A stretch of 30,049 bases of DNA. It comes from Atopobium sp. (lineage in GTDB: Bacteria > Actinomycetota > Coriobacteriia > Coriobacteriales > Atopobiaceae). Below the pieces are notes generated by a model. The model did not search any database and was not told the DNA's origin. It saw only the letters and a list, made by a program, of their open reading frames with translations. Every line of letters begins with the position of its first letter. The first letter of the stretch is position 1. A program made the translations under genes and the position numbers. The stretch spans positions 1-30,049 of the forward strand of contig JABZGZ010000005.1 of NCBI GenBank assembly GCA_015259105.1, written 5' to 3'. Shown here in pieces: positions 7,655 through 15,138 of this stretch.

Positions 7655-9811
7655 ATGTGGCTTGAGTTCTTCCAAAGTGTAGTTGTCATTGTTGCCCTGC
7701 TCTATGTGCCGGGCGTCATTTTGCTGCATGCTTCCGGCATGCCAAAGCCCTGGGCACTTGTTAGCGCTCCTTTGGTCAGCTGCGCACTCTTCTTTATTGA
7801 GGGAGAGATCTTTAGCGCACTGAACATCCCCATCCCCTTGTCTGTAATGGTTCTTGTTCCTCTACTTATTGCAGCTCTGGTCAATGGCTACGTTTTTTAT
7901 GTTGCTCCTAAACACAAAGAACATCACAGAGGCGAGAAACCCAACAAATCCAAAGCAATGCGCACTGTCAAGCAATCAACTAGCCCTGTACCAGCATTCA
8001 TCTGCGAAGAACTCCCCTTCTGGATGCCTCTTCTGTACGCTGCAATTGGTCTTCTTACCGTAGGGTTTCTCTTCTTACCTACCCTGCCATCTGCCAGCTC
8101 CTTTGTTCAGGGCTGGGACATTGTGCATCACTTAGATGTCACGCAGGCAATGATTGAGTCTCAAAAGTACTCATCAATTCACTATGACTTCTACAGTACC
8201 GTTGAAGCTTCAATTACCCCTTGGGAACCGGGGACTTCGGGATTTTATCCTTCAGGCTGGAACATCATTGTTGCTTTAACAACACAGCTTGTTTCTACAA
8301 CCGTTCCTATTGCAGGAAATGCACTCAACTTTGTCAGTGCAGCAATTATCTTTCCGCTCTCAATCTGCTCACTTATTGCAAAAGTTCTTCCTAAACATCG
8401 CATTGCGCTTATCAGTGGAGCTTTTGTTTGCCTAGCATTTTTTGTTTTCCCTTGGTCGCTTCTCATCTATGGACCAATCTTTCCTAACACCGTAGCCTTC
8501 TGTGTAATGCCTTCTATTTGGTGGGTTTTTATGCAGATGACTCGCTCAAAAACACCAAAACACGACCTTATCTGGCTTATTGTCATATTTGTTCTTGGCT
8601 TGATTACCCTCTTTATCTTGCATCCTTCCACGATTTTCTCATCAATTGTTGTGCTTTTGCCTTGGAGTTTTGCGCGCATTGGAGAATCAAAACGCAGAGT
8701 TGTTCTCTTTGGAAAACAAATCAAGCCTGTCACGCTAGCATACGCATTCTTTATCTTTGCGCTGGTTATTTGGTCTGTTTTCTACTACGTTTTGATTGTT
8801 CGAGGCGTGGCTCTCAATTTCTGGTGGAGCGCCTACTCGAGCCTGCAAGATGCTATTTTGCACGCTCTTGGTATGGACTTTATTGGACAGTCGTACGCAG
8901 GTGGAGAGCTTGTTTCTCCACAACCGATACTTTCAATCTGCGTGCTTGTAGGCGCTGTATGGACGTTTAAGCACAAGCAGGCTCGATGGATGGTATCTGC
9001 CTTTATGTACCTGTCTATACTCTGCATTTTTATTATTACGTTTGACGTTCCTCTGAAGGGATATCTCTCAGGATTTTGGTATACCGATCCATTCCGCATT
9101 GCGGCAAGCTGCGTCATTATGGCAATTCCACTAGCAGCGCTTGGCCTGGCCACCCTTGCCGAGGCTGCTCTGGAAACGTTTGCCTCCTGGAGAGAAAAAA
9201 CTTCTCAGGCTCAGACTAAAGCTCAGACCTGCGTCTTTTGTACTGTTTCGGCTAAACCTCTGATTGTGGGAGCGGTCATTGCATGTGTAGTTGTACTCAA
9301 CTATGTGGTTCCTATGCCAAACCTTAAATCGGAAGAGCCAATTCCTGCCGCTACTGCCTTTAAACAGGCTTCCGAGAAGGCCTATGGTGATCACTACATT
9401 TTGACATCGGAAGAATTGGAGTTTTTACGTCGCGTGGAGCTTACCGTTCCTGCAGGTGCTGTTATTGCAAACCTACCTCAAGATGGCAGTCTCTGGGCGT
9501 ATGGCACTAACGACTTACATGTGCTCTGGCGCTTCCCTAACGGCTATGACGCTTCAGAACGTCCCGCAAGCGCAATTCTTCGTAAACGCCTTAATCGCAT
9601 TGCGAGCGACCCTGAGGTGCTTCAGACGGTACGCGACCTTAACGTACAATACGTCCTTATTCTGAACAACGTTGTTGATTACTCCAACGCTGTTACCAGT
9701 ACCTATAAACCTGGAACCTTCAGAGGTATCACGCAAATAACAGACACCACCCCAGGTTTTGAGGTGGTGCTGGAAGAAGGTTCTATGAGGTTGTACAAGA
9801 TTACCTTGTAA
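7655..9811 (+). CDS. Large polytopic membrane protein, DUF6541/GT-C-like, function unknown
   Basis: A 718-residue protein with about a dozen strongly hydrophobic segments spread over the first 550 residues. A soluble, probably extracytoplasmic C-terminal domain follows (about 560-718) and ends in the short strand-like MRLYKITL. Short charged loops include a Lys/His-rich stretch near residues 84-108. The layout (N-terminal helix bundle, periplasm-facing tail) resembles actinobacterial DUF6541 proteins and GT-C type glycosyltransferases that work on lipid-linked sugars, but I see no definitive catalytic motif, so a cell-envelope role is only a guess. The ATG has a weak AGG just before it. The gene stands alone after the tRNA operon and converges on metK with 5 bases between the stops. 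A 7-bp hairpin (CACCACC/GGTGGTG) lies inside its last codons near 9746-9770. Confidence 0.6.
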   Translation: MWLEFFQSVVVIVALLYVPGVILLHASGMPKPWALVSAPLVSCALFFIEGEIFSALNIPIPLSVMVLVPLLIAALVNGYVFYVAPKHKEHHRGEKPNKSKAMRTVKQSTSPVPAFICEELPFWMPLLYAAIGLLTVGFLFLPTLPSASSFVQGWDIVHHLDVTQAMIESQKYSSIHYDFYSTVEASITPWEPGTSGFYPSGWNIIVALTTQLVSTTVPIAGNALNFVSAAIIFPLSICSLIAKVLPKHRIALISGAFVCLAFFVFPWSLLIYGPIFPNTVAFCVMPSIWWVFMQMTRSKTPKHDLIWLIVIFVLGLITLFILHPSTIFSSIVVLLPWSFARIGESKRRVVLFGKQIKPVTLAYAFFIFALVIWSVFYYVLIVRGVALNFWWSAYSSLQDAILHALGMDFIGQSYAGGELVSPQPILSICVLVGAVWTFKHKQARWMVSAFMYLSILCIFIITFDVPLKGYLSGFWYTDPFRIAASCVIMAIPLAALGLATLAEAALETFASWREKTSQAQTKAQTCVFCTVSAKPLIVGAVIACVVVLNYVVPMPNLKSEEPIPAATAFKQASEKAYGDHYILTSEELEFLRRVELTVPAGAVIANLPQDGSLWAYGTNDLHVLWRFPNGYDASERPASAILRKRLNRIASDPEVLQTVRDLNVQYVLILNNVVDYSNAVTSTYKPGTFRGITQITDTTPGFEVVLEEGSMRLYKITL

Positions 9812-9816
9812 GAACG

Positions 9817-11079
9817 TTATGCCTGAATTGCAGAAACTGCGTCCTTAAGCTCCTGAACACGATCAGTTGCTTCCCATGTGAAGTCTGGGTCTTTGCGGCC
9901 AAAGTGTCCGTATGCAGCTGTCTTAGAGAAGATAGGACGGCGCAACTTAAGATCTCTGATAATGGCACCAGGACGAAGATCAAAGACCTTCTCGATAGCC
10001 TGCTCAATAACAGCATCGTCAACAATGCCAGTGCCAAAGGTATCAACCATGATAGACAGTGGATGAGAAACACCAATGGCGTAGGCAAGCTGAACTTCAC
10101 ACTTCTTTGCAAGGCCTGCTGCTACGACGTTTTTGGCAACCCAGCGCGCTGCATATGCTGCTGAACGGTCAACCTTGGTGCAATCCTTTCCAGAGAAAGC
10201 GCCACCACCATGACGGCCCATACCGCCATAGGTATCAACAATAATCTTTCTACCGGTAAGACCTGTGTCTCCCATAGGTCCGCCAACAACAAAGCGGCCA
10301 GTTGGATTAACGTAAATGTCAGCGTTATCCCAAGCAATGTTGACCTCACCCATAACAGGAGCAATAACGTGGTCAATCATGTCCTGCTTGATAACGGACA
10401 TGTCCTCAATCTCTGGAGCATGCTGCGTGGAGACAACAATAGCGGTGACCTCAACGGGTTTCTCGTCCTCATAACGAACGGTAACCTGAGTCTTACCATC
10501 TGGACGCAAGTACTCAACCTCGCCAGACTTACGCACCTCTGAAAGGCGCTGAGCCAGACGCTGAGCCAGGTAAGCTGGCATTGGCATAAGAACATCGGTC
10601 TCGTTAGATGCAAAGCCAAACATCATGCCCTGATCGCCTGCGCCGATAAGATCAAGCGGATCGGTAGTACGTCCTGCCTGCGTGTCATAGGACTGATCAA
10701 CGCCCTGAGCAATATCGGGGCTTTGTTCGTGAATGAGGCTTAAAACGCCGCAGGTCTCGCAGTCAAAACCATACTTAGCGCGGTCGTAGCCAATATTTCT
10801 GAGAGTATTACGAACAATCTCCTGGACATCAACGTAAGATTGAGTGCGGATCTCTCCAGCTACCACAATAGTTCCTGTAGTAGCAAAGGTCTCGCATGCA
10901 CAACGAACGTTATCCAAGCAAGCAGGAACACCACTTGGAGAAACGTACCCACGCTCTTCAAGCTCCGCCTCTTTTGCCAGGATTGCATCAAGAATTGCGT
11001 CAGAAATCTGATCGCAAACCTTGTCTGGGTGTCCCTCAGTAACACTTTCCGAGGTAAACAAATAGTTTTTGTGTGCCAT
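9817..11079 (-). CDS. metK: S-adenosylmethionine synthetase
   Basis: This enzyme makes S-adenosylmethionine from methionine and ATP. The 420-residue sequence is full length and strongly conserved: GHPDK at 16-20, GAGDQGMMFGFA, FVVGGPMGDTGLTGRKI and the P-loop-like GGGAFSGKDCTKVDRSAAY segment. ATG at 11079 is chosen because AAAGGA sits 6 bases upstream; a GTG 15 bases earlier is in frame but overlaps that binding site. A possible -10 (TATAGT on the minus strand, 11151-11156) lies about 70 bases upstream without a convincing -35. I see no SAM riboswitch in the leader. Its product would feed the radical SAM and methyltransferase proteins, but it is not in an operon with them. Confidence 0.98.
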   Translation of the reverse strand: MAHKNYLFTSESVTEGHPDKVCDQISDAILDAILAKEAELEERGYVSPSGVPACLDNVRCACETFATTGTIVVAGEIRTQSYVDVQEIVRNTLRNIGYDRAKYGFDCETCGVLSLIHEQSPDIAQGVDQSYDTQAGRTTDPLDLIGAGDQGMMFGFASNETDVLMPMPAYLAQRLAQRLSEVRKSGEVEYLRPDGKTQVTVRYEDEKPVEVTAIVVSTQHAPEIEDMSVIKQDMIDHVIAPVMGEVNIAWDNADIYVNPTGRFVVGGPMGDTGLTGRKIIVDTYGGMGRHGGGAFSGKDCTKVDRSAAYAARWVAKNVVAAGLAKKCEVQLAYAIGVSHPLSIMVDTFGTGIVDDAVIEQAIEKVFDLRPGAIIRDLKLRRPIFSKTAAYGHFGRKDPDFTWEATDRVQELKDAVSAIQA

Positions 11080-11196
11080 GAACTGTCCTTTCACGCATGG
11101 CTTCTCTGCTTATGCAGAATATTTGCGTTCTTCTACGCGCAACCACTCTTACTATACCCACCAAAGACACTTTTGAGCAGGATCAGTCAAGAAAAT

Positions 11197-11226
11197 TGTA
11201 AAAAGAGCACCACAAGGGCGCTCTTT
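11197..11226 (-). terminator. Terminator of the TetR-family gene
   Basis: Read on the minus strand, AAAGAGCGCC pairs with GGTGCTCTTT (10 bp, one G-U) around a CTTGT loop and runs into a T stretch. It follows the regulator stop codon by about 40 bases. A second inverted repeat (TTGCATA/TATGCAA, 11230-11256) lies between them. Confidence 0.8.
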
Positions 11227-11268
11227 AAATTGCATAGTTAAACTGGCATTATGCAAAAACTCGTATGA

Positions 11269-11982
11269 TTACTCGTCTATTCCAATACCAGCAAGTGTCA
11301 TATCTAGCAGATTCTGTGCAAGCTCGTCAGAACCCTCCGCACCGTGGCGCTCTCCCATCAGGCCAATGGCCGAGAGAACCAATGCACCCGTAATAGAGCA
11401 GGCAGCAAGTCTTGAATCAACACCCTGGCGAATAAAGCCTTGCAATTTTCCCATCTCAAGCTGATTAACAAGAAGAACAACCACGCGAGAAAGAGGCCCC
11501 TCAATGTTGGTAATAAGTGCCTGCTCAGAGCTTGCAAGCTTGTTAATTAAAGCCAAAACCAAAGGTGAGTCAGGCAAAATATGAGCAGCAAGTTGAGCGA
11601 TGATTGCATGAAGCGTCTCTTTTGAGGCAGGCTTATTACCAATGGTATGCGCAATATCTTTTGCAAGCTCATCAACGCTCTCGTCAAAGATTGCCTGCAA
11701 AAGGGCCTCTCTATCAGAAAAGTAGTAATATAGCGCGCCCTTTGAAAGACGAGCTCTATCAGAAATCTCACTCATTTTGAAGTTGGTATTTCCACGAGCA
11801 AGCATGAGCTTGGTTGTCTCGTGCATAATACGCTTACGTGTAGCTGCGCTTTTCTTAGTACGAGCTTCAGCACGAATATGAGAAATGGAAGGCGCTGGAG
11901 CTTCAGGTTCTTCTGCAGGCTGTTGTTCATAAGCATTGTGATGTATGACTTCTAACGTAATATAATCGCGCTTCTCGCCCAT
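11269..11982 (-). CDS. TetR-family transcriptional regulator
   Basis: A 237-residue DNA-binding regulator. The helix-turn-helix is typical: FKMSEISDRARLSKGALYYYFSDREALLQAIFD, here broken by domain as MSEISDRARLSKGALYYYF followed by the dimer/ligand domain. An unusual N-terminal tail of about 45 residues, rich in Glu, Pro and Ala, precedes the basic helix (RTKKSAATRKRI). The start is placed at ATG 11982 after GGGGGAG with short spacing; ATG 11994 in the same frame is an alternative with a poorer site. A 17-bp palindrome lies just upstream, which suggests autoregulation. The regulated target is not obvious: it sits alone between metK and the CCA enzyme gene, both on the same strand. TetR proteins usually respond to a small hydrophobic ligand, and none can be named here. 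Confidence 0.88.
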   Translation of the reverse strand: MGEKRDYITLEVIHHNAYEQQPAEEPEAPAPSISHIRAEARTKKSAATRKRIMHETTKLMLARGNTNFKMSEISDRARLSKGALYYYFSDREALLQAIFDESVDELAKDIAHTIGNKPASKETLHAIIAQLAAHILPDSPLVLALINKLASSEQALITNIEGPLSRVVVLLVNQLEMGKLQGFIRQGVDSRLAACSITGALVLSAIGLMGERHGAEGSDELAQNLLDMTLAGIGIDE

Positions 11983-12005
11983 GAACTCCCCCATACGACA
12001 CTATC

Positions 12006-12022
12006 CGTCATATAAAATGACG
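12006..12022. promoter_or_regulatory. Candidate TetR operator
   Basis: A perfect palindrome, CGTCAT-ATAAA-ATGACG, is centred about 30 bases upstream of the TetR-family start, within the expected promoter/leader. Size and symmetry fit a TetR dimer site. Confidence 0.5.
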
Positions 12023-12125
12023 CCTCTCTGATAATTTTTTATGCCTACTATACCGTTTTACCGAACCTATAAAAATACAAAGGCCTTACTTTTTTATTGA
12101 TTAAATCTGGCACTCTTTATTATTT

Positions 12126-13550
12126 TTACCAATTACCCTGAGCAAGAATAGCGAGAAGATCTTCTTTTCTATTCTCCACTTGACCTGCTAAATAAAGCTC
12201 AAAAAGCTTACGTTGGTACACGCCCACAGCAGGTCCTGGCTGAAGCGAGAGCACTTCCATAATTTCTGCACCCGAAACGCACAACTCTTGTGGACGCTGA
12301 GCAATTCCCCGTTTTACCTCATGTAAGAGAAGGGTCCTCATAGCCTCAAGCGTTACCGCATAGCTACGATAAGGATTTGCCTTTGCCAGAGCATCTGCCT
12401 GCTTTAACGTCAAAAGGTCATACGCAAGAGCAATGCCGTCCGATTTACTTGCCTCGGCTAACAAGGCAACCATATGCCTAAGCGACGAGGTTGTAACGTC
12501 CACATCATAGTCATGCAATGCCACAAGAGCACAAACTTCATTACTCAAATGCTGTGATAGAGCTAAGCGCTTAAGCAAGGCTTTTGCTACGATTGCACCT
12601 TTTTCTGGATGGCCATAAAAATGACCTCTACCATCTGCGTCAACGCTAAACATTTCTGGCTTTGCAATATCATGCAGAAGAGCAGCCCACCTAAGAGCGG
12701 GAGTAGCACACCCTGCTGTAAGAGCCTCTGCTGCAGAGCATACCCGAGCAGTATGCTCCAGCACATCATAGGCGTGATACGGACTTCTTTGATCAAAATT
12801 TTGCAACGGTAAGAGCTCTGGAATTGCTACCGTTAAAACAGGAAAACCCAGCTTGATAGCATGGGCAATATGGCCAGCCTCAACAATTTGAGCCACTTCC
12901 GAGCCAATGCGCTCAGACGCAACCTGAGAGAGTAGCAGCGCACACTCAGTAAGTGCCTGATGTGTCTTCTCCTCAATTGAAAACGAGAGTCTGCATGCAA
13001 ACCGCAAGGCACGCAGCATACGAAGAGCGTCCTCTGTAAAGCGAACCTTAGGCTCCCCAACAGCGCGAATTACACGTGCAGATAAATCTTCTTGACCGCC
13101 ATAAAGATCAAGCAATCCCCTCTTTGGGTGATATGCCATTGCATTAATAGTGAAGTCTCTACGAGCAAGATCTTCCTCTATACGAGAGACAAACTGCACA
13201 GAATCAGGACGACGACCATCAAGATATTCTCCGTCACAGCGATACGTTGTGACCTCAATAGGGTGCTTCTCGACAACAGCAGTAACGGTTCCATATGCAA
13301 TACCTGTTTCATGCACAGGAATGTCTGCAGCCTCAAAAGCCGCTTTGCTCTGCTGCCACGTTGCCGATGTTGTGATGTCAATATCATGGGCAAATGAGCC
13401 GCGTAGGGCGTCTCGTACCCAGCCACCTACAATCCACGCCTCAAATCCGGCATCTTCAAGAACTTCTAATGCACGCAACGCGTAGGTGGGAACTTGTAAA
13501 TTCACGGAGCGAGAAAGGCATGGTGAAGAGCTGTTTTTCTGTATGCTCAT
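12126..13550 (-). CDS. cca: CCA tRNA nucleotidyltransferase (HD-domain type)
   Basis: A 474-residue enzyme that adds or repairs the 3' CCA end of tRNAs. The nucleotidyltransferase core has GGWVRD (42-47) and the metal-binding DID pair (D56, D58). RRDFTINAMAYHP and the RMLRALRFACRL segment follow. An HD phosphohydrolase motif (LHDIAKP) sits in the second half, as in many bacterial CCA/poly(A) polymerase family members. ATG 13550 is chosen because GGAAGGA lies 6 bases upstream; two in-frame ATGs further up have no proper spacing. Both tRNAs in this window already encode CCA, so its role here may be mostly repair, or other tRNAs may lack CCA. The gene is divergent from the radical SAM operon. 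Confidence 0.93.
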   Translation of the reverse strand: MSIQKNSSSPCLSRSVNLQVPTYALRALEVLEDAGFEAWIVGGWVRDALRGSFAHDIDITTSATWQQSKAAFEAADIPVHETGIAYGTVTAVVEKHPIEVTTYRCDGEYLDGRRPDSVQFVSRIEEDLARRDFTINAMAYHPKRGLLDLYGGQEDLSARVIRAVGEPKVRFTEDALRMLRALRFACRLSFSIEEKTHQALTECALLLSQVASERIGSEVAQIVEAGHIAHAIKLGFPVLTVAIPELLPLQNFDQRSPYHAYDVLEHTARVCSAAEALTAGCATPALRWAALLHDIAKPEMFSVDADGRGHFYGHPEKGAIVAKALLKRLALSQHLSNEVCALVALHDYDVDVTTSSLRHMVALLAEASKSDGIALAYDLLTLKQADALAKANPYRSYAVTLEAMRTLLLHEVKRGIAQRPQELCVSGAEIMEVLSLQPGPAVGVYQRKLFELYLAGQVENRKEDLLAILAQGNW

Positions 13551-13581
13551 GGCCATTCCTTCCGCAGTTGCTGATGGGAAA

Positions 13582-13615
13582 AGTATACATCCTTCACACG
13601 TCATTCACATCCTTC
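13582..13615 (-). promoter_or_regulatory. Candidate cca promoter with 9-bp direct repeat
   Basis: On the minus strand TATACT (13582-13587) is a good -10 about 31 bases before the cca ATG. No good -35 is seen. Instead the 9-mer GAAGGATGT occurs twice (13587-13595 and 13607-13615), 20 bases apart, i.e. on the same face of the helix over the -35 region. This looks like an activator site, but that is inference. Confidence 0.4.
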
Positions 13616-13632
13616 CTGCGGTTTTAAAATGA

Positions 13633-13646
13633 CAAACATTTGTTCT
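13633..13646. promoter_or_regulatory. Weak LexA/SOS-like box
   Basis: CAAACATTTGTTCT matches the Gram-positive LexA consensus CGAACRNRYGTTYC at 11 of 14 positions. It lies 58 bases upstream of the better box and between the cca and radical SAM genes. It could support cooperative LexA binding, or be chance. Confidence 0.35.
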
Positions 13647-13690
13647 AGATTTTTCTTTACTTCTTCCCCGTTCGTGATAGTCTAAGTATA

Positions 13691-13704
13691 CGAACAGACG
13701 TTCT
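13691..13704. promoter_or_regulatory. LexA (SOS) box upstream of the radical SAM DNA repair operon
   Basis: CGAACAGACGTTCT matches the LexA consensus of Firmicutes and Actinobacteria (CGAACRNRYGTTYC) at 13 of 14 positions, with perfect GAAC/GTTC half-sites. It ends 24 bases before the ATG and overlaps a possible -10 (TATACG, 13687-13692), where bound LexA would block transcription. Confidence 0.75.
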
Positions 13705-13728
13705 ATTTTCAAGTAGAAAGTTGCTGCC

Positions 13729-15138
13729 ATGGATACTCTTGATAAACTCACCATACTTGCAGATGCAGCCAAATTTGACGCGGCGTGCACTTCTTCTGGT
13801 GTAGACAGAGATCCGCAGGTAGGAAAGGTAGGAATGGCCTCAGCGGCCGGCTGTTGCCACTCATTTGCTCCTGATGGCCGCTGCATTACGCTGCTAAAAG
13901 TTTTACTTTCTAATGCTTGTTGTTATGACTGTGCTTACTGCGTCAATAGATCTTCTGCGCAAACCAAGCGGGCTACCTTTACATCACAGGAATTAGCAGA
14001 GCTTACCGTAGATTTCTATAAAAGAAATTACATAGAGGGACTCTTTCTTTCCTCAGGTGTTATAGGATCGCCAGACCACACCACAGAACTCATGATTGAG
14101 TGCCTCTCCTACCTTAGGAATGAGCTGCTGTTTAACGGCTATGTTCATGCAAAAGTAATTCCCGGAACAGATCCAGATCTTATTGATGCTCTTGGCCGCT
14201 TAGCAGATAGACTCTCCGTCAATCTGGAATTACCTAGCTCAACCTCACTTACTAAACTTTGCCCTCACAAAAATGCAGAAACGGTTACTAAACCCATGTC
14301 TTTCATTCACCGCCTGCGCGTCTCTGAAGAAAGGCAATTGCTTGAAGCTAAAAATGCATCAAAGGGCATTGTGAAGTCTGCTGGCAAATCTAAGGATATT
14401 GTTATTCCTACTCAGAAGCAGATCATAAAAGAAGGTTTAGCTCTTCGTTCAAACTGCTTGAAGAATACCTTTATGCGCTCATCAAGGGTGTCTTCAGGCA
14501 AGAGGTCCTTCTCGCCTGCTGGACAATCAACGCAAATTATCATTGGAGCTTCTCCAGAATCAGACAATCAAATATTGCACTTATCGCAAGCGCTTTATCA
14601 ACAATTTGAATTGAAACGAGTATTCTTCTCTGCCTATATTCCTGTTATAGAAGACCATCGTCTTCCAGAGTTGGACACTCCTGTTCCCCTGCGTAGAGAA
14701 CATCGTCTTTACCAGGCTGATTGGCTTATGCGCTACTATGCGTTTTCTCCTGATGAGCTTGTTTCTCCAGAAGCACCTTGGCTTGATTTAGAAATTGATC
14801 CAAAGCTTGGATGGGCGCTGGCACATCTTAATCAATTTCCTGTAGAGATTATGGATGCACCACTAGAAATACTTTTACGAGTGCCCGGTATTGGCCCTAC
14901 CGGCGCACGAAGAATTATTGCTGCAAGAAGACGGTCTCGCCTCACCTTTGATGATCTTAAACGGCTGGGAATACAGCTCAAACGATCTCATCACTTTCTC
15001 ACCTGCTGTGGCGTAAGGGATGCCTCAGCTCCACTTGACCAAGAACTGATTAAACAGAGGGTAATTGCTGATGCCAAAGCAAGTTCGTACAACAAAACAA
15101 GACGCCGTATTGAGTCCTCTCAACTCAGGCTCTTCTGA
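13729..15138 (+). CDS. Putative DNA modification/repair radical SAM protein (rSAM linked to UDG, TIGR03916-like)
   Basis: A 469-residue radical SAM protein. The [4Fe-4S]-binding CxxxCxxC motif is C64, C68 and C71, preceded by a conserved-looking GCCHSFAPDGRC segment. The core continues with LFLSSGVIGSP, PGTDPDLI, the SPAGQSTQIIIGASPES block (about 262-277) and LRREHRLYQADWLMRYY. A helix-hairpin-helix element (VPGIGPTGARRI, about 385-396) suggests DNA binding. A lysine/serine-rich stretch (about 195-262) looks like an insert. Families of this kind were named for co-occurrence with uracil-DNA glycosylase-type proteins; the reaction is not known to me. ATG 13729 has only a weak AGAAAG site. A LexA box lies directly upstream, and the DUF4130 gene overlaps its 3' end. 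Confidence 0.88.
   Translation: MDTLDKLTILADAAKFDAACTSSGVDRDPQVGKVGMASAAGCCHSFAPDGRCITLLKVLLSNACCYDCAYCVNRSSAQTKRATFTSQELAELTVDFYKRNYIEGLFLSSGVIGSPDHTTELMIECLSYLRNELLFNGYVHAKVIPGTDPDLIDALGRLADRLSVNLELPSSTSLTKLCPHKNAETVTKPMSFIHRLRVSEERQLLEAKNASKGIVKSAGKSKDIVIPTQKQIIKEGLALRSNCLKNTFMRSSRVSSGKRSFSPAGQSTQIIIGASPESDNQILHLSQALYQQFELKRVFFSAYIPVIEDHRLPELDTPVPLRREHRLYQADWLMRYYAFSPDELVSPEAPWLDLEIDPKLGWALAHLNQFPVEIMDAPLEILLRVPGIGPTGARRIIAARRRSRLTFDDLKRLGIQLKRSHHFLTCCGVRDASAPLDQELIKQRVIADAKASSYNKTRRRIESSQLRLF

Noticed and set aside
11080..11268. SAM riboswitch upstream of metK
   Set aside because: I looked for a conserved SAM-I/II/IV-type core and saw only short unrelated sequence, a TetR gene terminator and a possible -10.
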